NCBI GenBank assembly: GCA_021496925.1
Contig: CP053915.1
Span: forward strand, 4,838,501-4,902,500
DNA length: 64,000 nucleotides
Direction: 5' to 3'
From: Acidovorax sp. YS12
GTDB taxonomy: Bacteria; Pseudomonadota; Gammaproteobacteria; Burkholderiales; Burkholderiaceae_C
In this document: in pieces, positions 15,051 to 23,958 of the stretch
Layout: every line of letters begins with the position of its first letter
How positions within the stretch are numbered: the first letter of the stretch is position 1
Made by a program: the position numbers and the translations under genes
The notes under the pieces: generated by a model
Seen by the model: only the letters and a program-made list of their open reading frames with translations
What the model was told of the DNA's origin: nothing
Databases searched by the model: none

Positions 15051-17204
15051 ATGCAACGTATCCCGCGCGGCGCCTGTCCGCTGCATCGCTCTGTCCTGGC
15101 CGCCCTGATCGCGGGCCTTGGCGCCGCCAGCGCCCAGGCCCAGGCCCCGGAGGCCGCCTCGCTCAAGGAGGTGGTGATCTCCGCCTCGGGCTTCGAGCAG
15201 GACGTCCGGGAGGCGCCGGCCTCCATCACCGTCATCACGCGCGAGCAGCTGGAGCAAAAGCGCTTCAACAGCATCGCCCAGGCGCTGGAGGACGTGGAGG
15301 GCGTGGACATCGGCGCGGCCACCGACAAGACCGGCGGCCTGAACATCAGCATCCGCGGCATGCCCAGCGACTACACGCTGATCCTCATCGACGGCCGGCG
15401 CCAGAACGCCCCGGGCAACGTCGCGCCCAACGATTTCATGGGCACGCAGACCAGCTTCCTGCCGCCGGTCTCGGCGATCGAGCGCATCGAGGTCATCCGC
15501 GGCCCCATGTCCACGCTCTACGGCTCCGACGCCATGGGCGGCGTCATCAACATCATCACGCGCAAGGTGGGCAAGACCTGGGCCGGCGCGGTCGGCGCCG
15601 ACTACGCGCTGCAGCAGGAGTCGGCCTTCGGCGACACGCGCGCCGCCCGCTTCTACCTGAGCGGCCCGCTGCGCACGGACGTGGCCGGCCTCACGCTGCG
15701 CGGCAGCACCTTCCACCGCGGCGCGGCCGACATCCGCTACGCCGGCGTCGGCGGCAAGGAGCAGATCCCCATCATGGGCTCCAACCCCGCCAGGAGCGAC
15801 GTGCACAACCTGGGCGCGCGCCTCACGCTCACGCCCAACCGCTACCACGACATCACGCTCGACGTGGACACCGGCCGCCAGACCTACGACAACGCCGGCA
15901 ACCGCCTGGGCACCCAGGGCATGCAGGGCGGCTACGGCCCCGAACTCAAGTTCAACCGCGACCAGGTGGTGCTGGCGCACACCGGCCGCTACGGCTTCGG
16001 CACCTGGGACACGAGCTACCAGGCCAACCGCACCGAGACCATTGGCCGCACCATTCCCCCGGGCACGCCCGGCGCCGTGGCGGGCAGCGGGCGCACGCTG
16101 GAGGTGGAGAGCAAGGTGTTCGACACCAAGCTGGTGCTGCCCTGGGGCGGCAGCCACCTGAGCACCGTGGGCGGCCAGTGGTGGGACGCCAGGATGCAGG
16201 ACGGCGTGGCGCCGGAGAACTTCAAGTTCACGCAGAAGGCGCTGTTCGCCGAGGATGAGTGGAGCCTGACCGACGCCTTCAAGCTCACCATGGGCGTGCG
16301 CTACGACAAGCACAGCATCTTCGGCGGCAAGGCCAGCCCGCGCGTCTACGGTGTGTGGAACGCCGCGCCGCAGTGGACGCTCAAGGGCGGCGTGAGCCAT
16401 GGCTACAAGACGCCGCGCGTCGAGCAGCTCACGCCCGGCATCAACGGCTTCGGCGGCCAGGGCACGATCCCGCTGATCGGCACGCCCACGCTCAAGCCCG
16501 AGACCAGCCAGAACGTCGAACTGGGCCTGTACTTCGACAACCAGCAGGGCGTGCTGGCCAGCGCCACGCTGTTCAACAACGAGTTCAAGGACAAGATCAC
16601 CAGCGGCACCGGCCTGCCCAACTGCCGCTACGCCGCCTCGCCCAACCGCCCCGGCTGCGTGGACTTCGGCAACTGGCCCAACGTGGATCTGTTCGGCCAG
16701 CAGGTGAACGTGGACGAAGCGGTGACGCGCGGCATCGAGCTCAACGCCAAGCTCCCGCTGGCGCGCGGCTGGTCGGCCAGCGCCAACTACACCTACACGC
16801 ACAGCGAGCAAAAGAGCGGCGCCAGCAAGGGCCAGCCGCTGACCGACACGCCCGAGCACGCGCTCAACGCGCGCCTGGACTGGGCGCTGGCGGCGAACTG
16901 GAACGTCTGGCTGCGCGGCGAGTACCGCAGCGAACGCTACCGCGACCCCGGCACCACCGCCGCCACGCGCGCGGCGGCTGCGGCGCTGGGCGACTACAAG
17001 GCCTATACCCTGCTGCACCTGGGCGGCGCGTGGCGCGTAAACCCGCAGTTCACCGTGAGCGCGGCGGTCTACAACCTGCTCAACAAGAGCTTCATCGACT
17101 ACCGCATTTACAACGTGCCGGGCGCGGCAGCGCAGGCGGGCAACATCTACCGCAACCCGCAGGAGGGCCGCCGCCTGTGGGTCTCGGCCAACTACGAGTT
17201 CTGA
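15051..17204 (+). CDS. TonB-dependent receptor (FepA/CirA-like)
   Basis: This 717-residue outer-membrane receptor has a signal peptide (about residues 1-31, ending SAQAQA), a TonB-box-like LKEVVISASGFEQ, and a plug with APASITVITREQLEQKRFNS, LNISIRGMPSDYTLILIDGR and ERIEVIRGPMSTLYGSDAMG. A barrel follows that ends in VSANYEF. It has no STN domain, so it is a plain transporter rather than a signal transducer. The plug motifs are those of the catecholate-type FepA/CirA group, so a catecholate siderophore or similar iron chelate is a fair guess. A Fur-like site upstream and the preceding redox operon fit iron uptake coupled to reduction. Confidence 0.92.
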   Translation: MQRIPRGACPLHRSVLAALIAGLGAASAQAQAPEAASLKEVVISASGFEQDVREAPASITVITREQLEQKRFNSIAQALEDVEGVDIGAATDKTGGLNISIRGMPSDYTLILIDGRRQNAPGNVAPNDFMGTQTSFLPPVSAIERIEVIRGPMSTLYGSDAMGGVINIITRKVGKTWAGAVGADYALQQESAFGDTRAARFYLSGPLRTDVAGLTLRGSTFHRGAADIRYAGVGGKEQIPIMGSNPARSDVHNLGARLTLTPNRYHDITLDVDTGRQTYDNAGNRLGTQGMQGGYGPELKFNRDQVVLAHTGRYGFGTWDTSYQANRTETIGRTIPPGTPGAVAGSGRTLEVESKVFDTKLVLPWGGSHLSTVGGQWWDARMQDGVAPENFKFTQKALFAEDEWSLTDAFKLTMGVRYDKHSIFGGKASPRVYGVWNAAPQWTLKGGVSHGYKTPRVEQLTPGINGFGGQGTIPLIGTPTLKPETSQNVELGLYFDNQQGVLASATLFNNEFKDKITSGTGLPNCRYAASPNRPGCVDFGNWPNVDLFGQQVNVDEAVTRGIELNAKLPLARGWSASANYTYTHSEQKSGASKGQPLTDTPEHALNARLDWALAANWNVWLRGEYRSERYRDPGTTAATRAAAAALGDYKAYTLLHLGGAWRVNPQFTVSAAVYNLLNKSFIDYRIYNVPGAAAQAGNIYRNPQEGRRLWVSANYEF

Positions 17205-17212
17205 ACTTGCGT

Positions 17213-17239
17213 GCCCTTGGCTCTGGATGGGCCAAGGGC
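17213..17239 (+). terminator. Hairpin after TonB receptor gene (no U-tract)
   Basis: A perfect 9-bp stem GCCCTTGGC/GCCAAGGGC (17213-17221 and 17231-17239) with a 9-base loop lies ten bases after the receptor stop. No T-run follows, so it may be a weak terminator or an mRNA 3'-end stabiliser. Confidence 0.4.
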
Positions 17240-17392
17240 CGCATGGGGACATGGCGACGGCAAACCGTGGAGCAACCTGGCGGGCCGACGGCAAGGGGCC
17301 AAGCTTTATCGCGGCTTCAGGTGGTTCGGCATGCCACGGCTGCACGGCCTGCGGCAGCCAATTCGCGCGGCCGTCGAATCAACCTGAAGTGG

Positions 17393-17423
17393 TTGACTTA
17401 GAGCGCACTCCAACTTCTAGGAT
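17393..17423 (+). promoter_or_regulatory. MerR-type promoter with operator in 19-bp spacer
   Basis: TTGACT (17393-17398) and TAGGAT (17418-17423) are separated by 19 bases, the over-long spacer typical of promoters activated by MerR proteins through DNA distortion. The spacer holds TTAGAGCGCACTCCAA (17398-17413), which matches its own reverse complement at 12 of 16 positions. The predicted transcript start is at or next to the MerR ATG (17430), so the mRNA may be leaderless. An overlapping palindrome TCAACC/GGTTGA lies at 17379-17396. Confidence 0.65.
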
Positions 17424-17429
17424 CGCGCC

Positions 17430-17870
17430 ATGGAATCTCTTCTGAGCATTGAAGAAGTCGCCCGGCGCACGGGCCTGACGGCCCATACCCTTCGCTACTA
17501 CGAGCGCATCGGGCTGATCGCCCCGGTTGGCCGTGCGGCGGGAGGCCAGCGGCGCTATGCGGCATCCGACATGGCTTGGATCGAATTCCTGCTGCGCTTG
17601 CGAACGACGCACATGCCCATCGGCAAGATGCAGGCGTTCGCAGAACTACGCGGCGCTGGGGACTCGACGGTGCCGGATCGTCGCCAGATGCTGGAAGAAC
17701 ACTTGACGGAAGTTCTGGCGGAAATCGAAGCGATGCGCCAATCCGCAGATGCTTTGCAGGCGAAGATCGCGCATTACCGCTGGTTGGAGCAGTCCTTGGC
17801 GCCGGATTCAATCTCTGGTGAAGGACATGCTGATGAACATCGAAAACCGCTACGAGCGCGGACTCGCTAA
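17430..17870 (+). CDS. MerR-family transcriptional regulator
   Basis: This 146-residue regulator has the MerR helix-turn-helix at its N-terminus (SIEEVARRTGLTAHTLRYYE, then RIGLIAPVGRAAGGQRRYAA), a second HTH portion (FLLRLRTTHMPIGKMQAFAE) and a C-terminal dimerisation coiled coil. It lacks the cysteines of metal-sensing MerR proteins, so it likely belongs to the group that responds to small organic or electrophilic compounds. Its own promoter carries a 19-bp spacer with an internal dyad, so autoregulation and control of the following decarboxylase-family gene are likely. The next gene starts inside its 3' end. Confidence 0.9.
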   Translation: MESLLSIEEVARRTGLTAHTLRYYERIGLIAPVGRAAGGQRRYAASDMAWIEFLLRLRTTHMPIGKMQAFAELRGAGDSTVPDRRQMLEEHLTEVLAEIEAMRQSADALQAKIAHYRWLEQSLAPDSISGEGHADEHRKPLRARTR

Positions 17871-18216
17871 GCTGCGTGAAATCGACGGCGAGGCTGGTGA
17901 GAACGTATTGCGAAGCCTGGAAGACATTGCCCCGGACTTCGCCCGCTACCTGATCGAGTTTCCTTTTGGCGACGTGTATTCCCGCCCCGGCCTTGACCTG
18001 AAAAGCCGTGAAATCGCCGTCGTCGCCGCGCTGACTGCGCTGGGCAATGCAGCGCCCCAACTCAAGGTGCACGTTCAGGGCGCGCTCAACGTGGGCGTCA
18101 CGCGCACGGAGATCGTCGAAACCATCATGCAGATGGCGGTTTATGCCGGCTTTCCGGCGGCGCTCAATGGGTTGGCGGCTGCCAAGGAAGTCTTTGTGCG
18201 GGAGGGCGCCCAATGA
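17833..18216 (+). CDS. Carboxymuconolactone decarboxylase family protein
   Basis: This 127-residue all-alpha protein belongs to the CMD/AhpD-like superfamily. The core KSREIAVVAALTALGNAAPQ, then HVQGALNVGVTRTEIVETIM and YAGFPAALNGLAAAKEVF is typical of the gamma-carboxymuconolactone decarboxylase type. It has no CxxC pair, so it is not an AhpD peroxidase. ATG 17833 is preferred to ATG 17827 because the AAGGA ribosome site (17821-17825) is then about eight bases away. It overlaps the MerR gene by 38 bases and should be co-transcribed with it. The substrate is unknown, and these MerR-linked proteins are often of unproven function. Confidence 0.88.
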   Translation: MNIENRYERGLAKLREIDGEAGENVLRSLEDIAPDFARYLIEFPFGDVYSRPGLDLKSREIAVVAALTALGNAAPQLKVHVQGALNVGVTRTEIVETIMQMAVYAGFPAALNGLAAAKEVFVREGAQ

Positions 18217-18372
18217 AGCGAGCCATTGCGCATGCGGGCCTTGCGGTGAGTGGCGTGAGTTTGCCGGACAGGCCCGGTACGGGGGCATGAACACCTTGCG
18301 GCCCAAGTGATGGAGAGACCTGCTGTATCTGGCTTCGGCGCGATCCAGCGCAAGGCCGGGCTGGAACCATCG

Positions 18373-18413
18373 AAAAAAGGGAGTGCCGCACTGGGGTGAT
18401 GCACTCCTTTTTT
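18373..18413. terminator. Bidirectional rho-independent terminator
   Basis: A6 (18373-18378), then stem GGAGTGC (18380-18386) and GCACTCC (18401-18407), then T6 (18408-18413) form a hairpin that works on both strands. It sits between convergent genes, the CMD-family gene ending at 18216 and the PanE-like gene ending at 18454. Confidence 0.85.
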
Positions 18414-18458
18414 CATAGCTTCTGGCGCTTTCCCAGCAAGGGCTAGAGGCCATTCAGG
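18412..18458 (+). repeat. Dispersed intergenic repeat, clear copy
   Basis: The sequence ttcatagcttctggcgcttt then cccagcaagggctagaggcc follows the family pattern. It abuts the bidirectional terminator, and its end touches the stop region of the PanE-like gene at 18454. Confidence 0.7.
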
Positions 18459-19386
18459 CCATTGATTTCGCCTCCAGCATGCGCACCAGCACCAGCAGCG
18501 CGCGGTTGACCGGCGTGGGCAGCCCCAGCGCCGTGCCGCGCTGCACCACGTAGCCGTTGAGGTGCGCGATCTCGGTGGGCCGGCCGCGTGCCAGGTCCTG
18601 CGCGGTGGAGGAGCGCTGGCCGGCCATCGTCCGCGCGATGTCCTGCACGGCGGCGCGGATGCCGTCCGGCAGCTGCACGCCGTCAGCCCGGGCCACGGCC
18701 AGGCACTCGGCCACCAGGTCGTCGATCACCGCGCTGGCGCCGTCCTGCGCCATGAGCCAGCCGTAGGGCTGCTGCACGATGGCCGAGAGCGCGTTGTACG
18801 CGCAGTTGATGACCAGCTTGGCCCACAGCGCGCCGCGCACGTTGTCCGACACCTCGGTGGGGACACCCGCCTGCCCCAGCGCCTGCGCCAGGCGCGCGCT
18901 GGCGGGCGACGGGCCCACCACCAGCTCGCCGCGCCCGAAGTGCCGCACATGCCCCGGCCCCGCCATGGCCGTGGCCACGTACACCACGGCGGCCACCACC
19001 GGGTGGCCGGGGCCTAGCACGGCGCGCACGCGCGCGTCGTTGTCCACGCCGTTCTGCAGCGTCAGCACCAGCGCGCCGGGGGCCAGGTGGGGCTGCATCT
19101 GCCGCGCCGCCGCTTCGGTGCCGGTGGATTTGACGCACAGCAGCACCACGTCGGCGCCTTGCACGGCGCGGGCCTCGGTGCTGGCCTGCAGCGGCACGTG
19201 CGTGTCCTGCGTGGCGGTTTGCAGGCGCAGGCCGTGGGCCGCGATGGCCTGCACGTGCGCCGGCCGCCCCACCAGCCGCACGGTGTGGCCCGCCTGCGCC
19301 AGCAGCGCGCCGAAGTAGCAGCCCACGGCCCCGGCGCCCATGATGGCGAACGACAGGCGGGAGGCGGGGGCGGCAGTGGGCGTCAT
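18454..19386 (-). CDS. 2-dehydropantoate 2-reductase-like (ApbA/PanE family)
   Basis: This 310-residue NADPH-dependent reductase has the N-terminal Rossmann signature FAIMGAGAVGCYFGALLAQA, then LLCVKSTGTEAA and LTLQNGVDND. The C-terminal helical domain carries the conserved ALWAKLVINCAYNALSAIVQ and ends with RALLVLVRMLE. Family members reduce ketopantoate to pantoate for coenzyme A synthesis, but many paralogues act on other 2-keto acids, so I do not assign panE. The start at ATG 19386 places the Rossmann motif close to the N-terminus; the extension to 19446 is not convincing. It is followed on the same strand by nothing before the terminator. Confidence 0.88.
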   Translation of the reverse strand: MTPTAAPASRLSFAIMGAGAVGCYFGALLAQAGHTVRLVGRPAHVQAIAAHGLRLQTATQDTHVPLQASTEARAVQGADVVLLCVKSTGTEAAARQMQPHLAPGALVLTLQNGVDNDARVRAVLGPGHPVVAAVVYVATAMAGPGHVRHFGRGELVVGPSPASARLAQALGQAGVPTEVSDNVRGALWAKLVINCAYNALSAIVQQPYGWLMAQDGASAVIDDLVAECLAVARADGVQLPDGIRAAVQDIARTMAGQRSSTAQDLARGRPTEIAHLNGYVVQRGTALGLPTPVNRALLVLVRMLEAKSMA

Positions 19387-19470
19387 GGCGAATCCTGGGT
19401 GCGAGAGAGCAGGCGTGATTGTCGCGCGCCGTGGCGGGCGTGCCATGGCCGCACCACGGCACGCTGCCCG

Positions 19471-20016
19471 CTATGCCTGCGCGCCGCCGCGCCGCAGCCG
19501 GTACAGCGCGTGCTGGAGCAAGGGGCTGCCGGCCTCCAGCAGCGGGTGCGCGAAGGTGCCCGCGGCGTGCATGCCCAGGCGCTCCATGACCGCGCGGGAG
19601 CGGCGGTTGCCTACGGTGGTGAACGCGACGATTTCTTCCAGCCCCAGCGTCTCGAAGCCGAAGCGCAGCGCCTGCGCGGCGGCTTCCGAGGCCAGCCCCT
19701 GGCCCCAGTACGCGCGGGCCAGGCGCCAGAGCACCTCCACGCAGGGCGAAAAGGGCAGCAGGGGCGACGGCACATGCAGCCCGACGCAGCCGATGAAGGC
19801 GCCATCCGCCTTCGCCTCCACGGCCCAGGGCCCCCAGCCGTGCTCGCGCACCAGGGCCTCGCAGCGGTCCGCCATGGCGTCGCTCTGCGCCCGGGTGAGC
19901 GGCGCGGGAAAGAACGCCATCACGCGCGGATCGGCGTTCAGGGCCGCGAAAGGCGCGCGGTCCGCCGCCGTCCATGGGCGCAGGCGCAGCCGGGGTGTTT
20001 CGAGCGTGCCGTGCAT
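19471..20016 (-). CDS. GNAT-family N-acetyltransferase (RimJ/RimL-like)
   Basis: This 181-residue acetyltransferase of the Acetyltransf_3 type begins LETPRLRLRPWTAADRAPFA. It shows the acetyl-CoA-binding strand and loop in EVLWRLARAYWGQGLASEAA, followed by the conserved VAFTTVGNRRSRAVMERLGM. Such proteins acetylate protein N-termini, antibiotics or small amines, and the substrate is unknown here. ATG 20016 was chosen because homology marks begin within five residues of it, although the frame is open far upstream. It lies 11 bases after the Tag-like glycosylase stop, so the two are probably co-transcribed. Confidence 0.88.
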   Translation of the reverse strand: MHGTLETPRLRLRPWTAADRAPFAALNADPRVMAFFPAPLTRAQSDAMADRCEALVREHGWGPWAVEAKADGAFIGCVGLHVPSPLLPFSPCVEVLWRLARAYWGQGLASEAAAQALRFGFETLGLEEIVAFTTVGNRRSRAVMERLGMHAAGTFAHPLLEAGSPLLQHALYRLRRGGAQA

Positions 20017-20027
20017 GCGATGCGCCG

Positions 20028-20708
20028 TCAGAAGGCCGGATGGATGCTCAACGCCAGCATGGCCGACAACTGGCACAGCGGCCTGCCCGCGCTTTGCTGC
20101 AACGCATTGAACGCATGCTGCACGGCTTGCAGGTCGCGCTGGCTGGTGGGCGTGCGGCCGATGATGCCCGCGGCCACCAGGCGCGCCACCACGTGGCTGG
20201 TCAGCAGGAAGGTGTCCTTCCCGGCCAGGCGCAGGAAACCGGCCGCCGAGCGCCCGCCCAGGCGGGCGCCGCGCTGGGCCAGTACATGCCACAGGCCGGT
20301 GGTGTCGCTGCCGGGCCAATCGGCAAGAAAACCGCCAAAACTGCCGTGCGCCTGGCGGATGTCCAGGATGAACCGGGCATTCTTCGCAATGCTTTGCAGC
20401 TTGGCGCGGTCGCGGATGATCCGGTCGTTTTGCATGTGGCCTTCCATCTGCTCCGGGCCGAGCAACACCATTTGCCCGGGCTCGAAGCCCGCGAAGGCTT
20501 TCTCGAATTCGGGCCACCTGGCATCGACCACCGCGTGCTGCATTCCCGCCTGGAAGACCCGCTGGCTCATGGCGGAGAGGTAGCGGTCGTCGCCTTTGCT
20601 TCTCAATTCCTCGGCGGTGAGCGCCTGGGGCAGGAAGGCTTCCATGGCTTCGTCGGAGGCAAAGCGCGCGCGTACCGTGTCGTGAAGCCAGCGATAGTCA
20701 AGGGCCAT
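20028..20708 (-). CDS. Tag-like DNA-3-methyladenine glycosylase family protein
   Basis: This 226-residue protein resembles the helix-hairpin-helix DNA-3-methyladenine glycosylase I family: YLSAMSQRVFQAGMQHAVVD, WPEFEKAFAGFEPGQM, IIRDRAKLQSIAKNARFILD and GSFGGFLADWP. Base excision of alkylated purines is the family role. However, the N-terminal cysteine/histidine zinc residues and the catalytic tryptophan/glutamate set of E. coli Tag are not seen, so activity is uncertain. ATG 20708 is preferred to 20738. The downstream GNAT gene is only 11 bases away, and the MliC-like gene lies 14 bases upstream. Confidence 0.7.
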   Translation of the reverse strand: MALDYRWLHDTVRARFASDEAMEAFLPQALTAEELRSKGDDRYLSAMSQRVFQAGMQHAVVDARWPEFEKAFAGFEPGQMVLLGPEQMEGHMQNDRIIRDRAKLQSIAKNARFILDIRQAHGSFGGFLADWPGSDTTGLWHVLAQRGARLGGRSAAGFLRLAGKDTFLLTSHVVARLVAAGIIGRTPTSQRDLQAVQHAFNALQQSAGRPLCQLSAMLALSIHPAF

Positions 20709-20722
20709 GGTCGCTGCTTTCT

Positions 20723-21028
20723 TCACCGGGCCTTGCACTGGATCGGTGCCATGCGGCCGATCTCAAGGGTCAGGTCGTCCCCTTTGCCGCGAATGGTGTT
20801 GGGGCCGTTGCTGTAGATGAAGCCAGAGCCGCTGGGCTGCTGCTGGAGTTCCATGCGCTCGCCGTGGCGTGTCAGGACGGCGGTGCCGTGGGCGGGTGAA
20901 AAGCGCACGGAAACCGACTCGCCGTGGGTGCAGGTAAAGGCCACGTCAAGGTCGGCCGGTGCGGGCGGGGTGGCGCTGCAGGCGCACAGGAGGGCGGCGG
21001 CGAACAAGGCGGAAGCGGATGCTTTCAT
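20723..21028 (-). CDS. MliC-like lysozyme-inhibitor lipoprotein
   Basis: This 101-residue exported protein has a lipoprotein signal with lipobox LLCAC (Cys17). The mature part matches the MliC domain: VAFTCTHGESVSVRFS, a central LTRHGERMELQQQPSGSGFI, and KGDDLTLEIG followed by a last cysteine that could pair with the one in FTC. MliC proteins inhibit host C-type lysozymes through the SGSG region. ATG 21028 gives the signal peptide and is preceded by a GGGGAAA site. It is the first of four tightly spaced minus-strand genes, so it may head a transcription unit with the glycosylase, GNAT and reductase genes. Confidence 0.75.
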   Translation of the reverse strand: MKASASALFAAALLCACSATPPAPADLDVAFTCTHGESVSVRFSPAHGTAVLTRHGERMELQQQPSGSGFIYSNGPNTIRGKGDDLTLEIGRMAPIQCKAR

Positions 21029-21107
21029 GGAATTTCCCCGTTGAAGGTTGGCGGACGGACACCGCTGGCATGACAGCCGCGATGCCACGAAGCGGCACGA
21101 CGCTGCA

Positions 21108-21152
21108 AGAATGATAGCTGGCAGCGCTTGCTGTGCAAGGGGTAGGGCCAGA
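21108..21152 (+). repeat. Dispersed intergenic repeat, clear copy
   Basis: The sequence gaatgatagctggcagcgct then tgctgtgcaaggggtagggc carries the family start (gatagctggcagcgcttg) and a changed right arm. It lies between the MliC-like gene and the rpoD terminator. The rest of that 263-base gap holds no gene I can support. Confidence 0.65.
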
Positions 21153-21235
21153 AAAGGCTTGAAACGCGCATGGCGCATGCAGGCCAGGCCTCGCCGTGGC
21201 TGGCGGCCAGCACGAAGCGGCGGGTGCTTGGGCGC

Positions 21236-21272
21236 AAAAAAGCCCGGCCCTGCGCGATGGCGGGGCCGGGCT
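21236..21272 (-). terminator. Rho-independent terminator of rpoD
   Basis: On the minus strand AGCCCGGCCC (21263-21272) pairs perfectly with GGGCCGGGCT (21241-21250), and a T6 run follows (21236-21241). The hairpin begins about 20 bases after the rpoD stop. This is the strongest terminator in the window. Confidence 0.92.
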
Positions 21273-21291
21273 GGCGGCTGCGGCTGGGCGC

Positions 21292-23679
<2,388 letters not shown>

Positions 23680-23918
23680 GGATAACCTCAGCGTCAAAAA
23701 AGGGACACACAAAGAAAACGCAAGCGCCACGGAAACCGGCGCATGGAGCACACACGGCCTGGGCCGTGTGGAGGGGAACCCTCGGGGCAAGATGTCTGGG
23801 CGAACATTTGGTGTGCAGTCCTTGCGGTAATGTGGGCCGTGCACTTGCTGCAATGGGCGTGGAATCCACGCTGGCCCGGTCCGGAGGTGCTGCTGTCGCT
23901 CTTGCCAGTCAACCTTGG

Positions 23919-23924
23919 ATTATA
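23919..23924 (-). promoter_or_regulatory. Candidate -10 of rpoD promoter
   Basis: On the minus strand a perfect TATAAT lies here, preceded by an A/T-rich stretch (ggaactttttaaaccga). A -35 is poor (CCTTGG at 17 bases). The start would leave a leader of about 230 bases before the rpoD ATG, and the -10 sits only 35 bases after the dnaG stop. The 279-base gap between dnaG and rpoD holds no other gene I can support. Confidence 0.5.
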
Positions 23925-23958
23925 TCGGTTTAAAAAGTTCCCAAGGAAAAGAAAAAAG

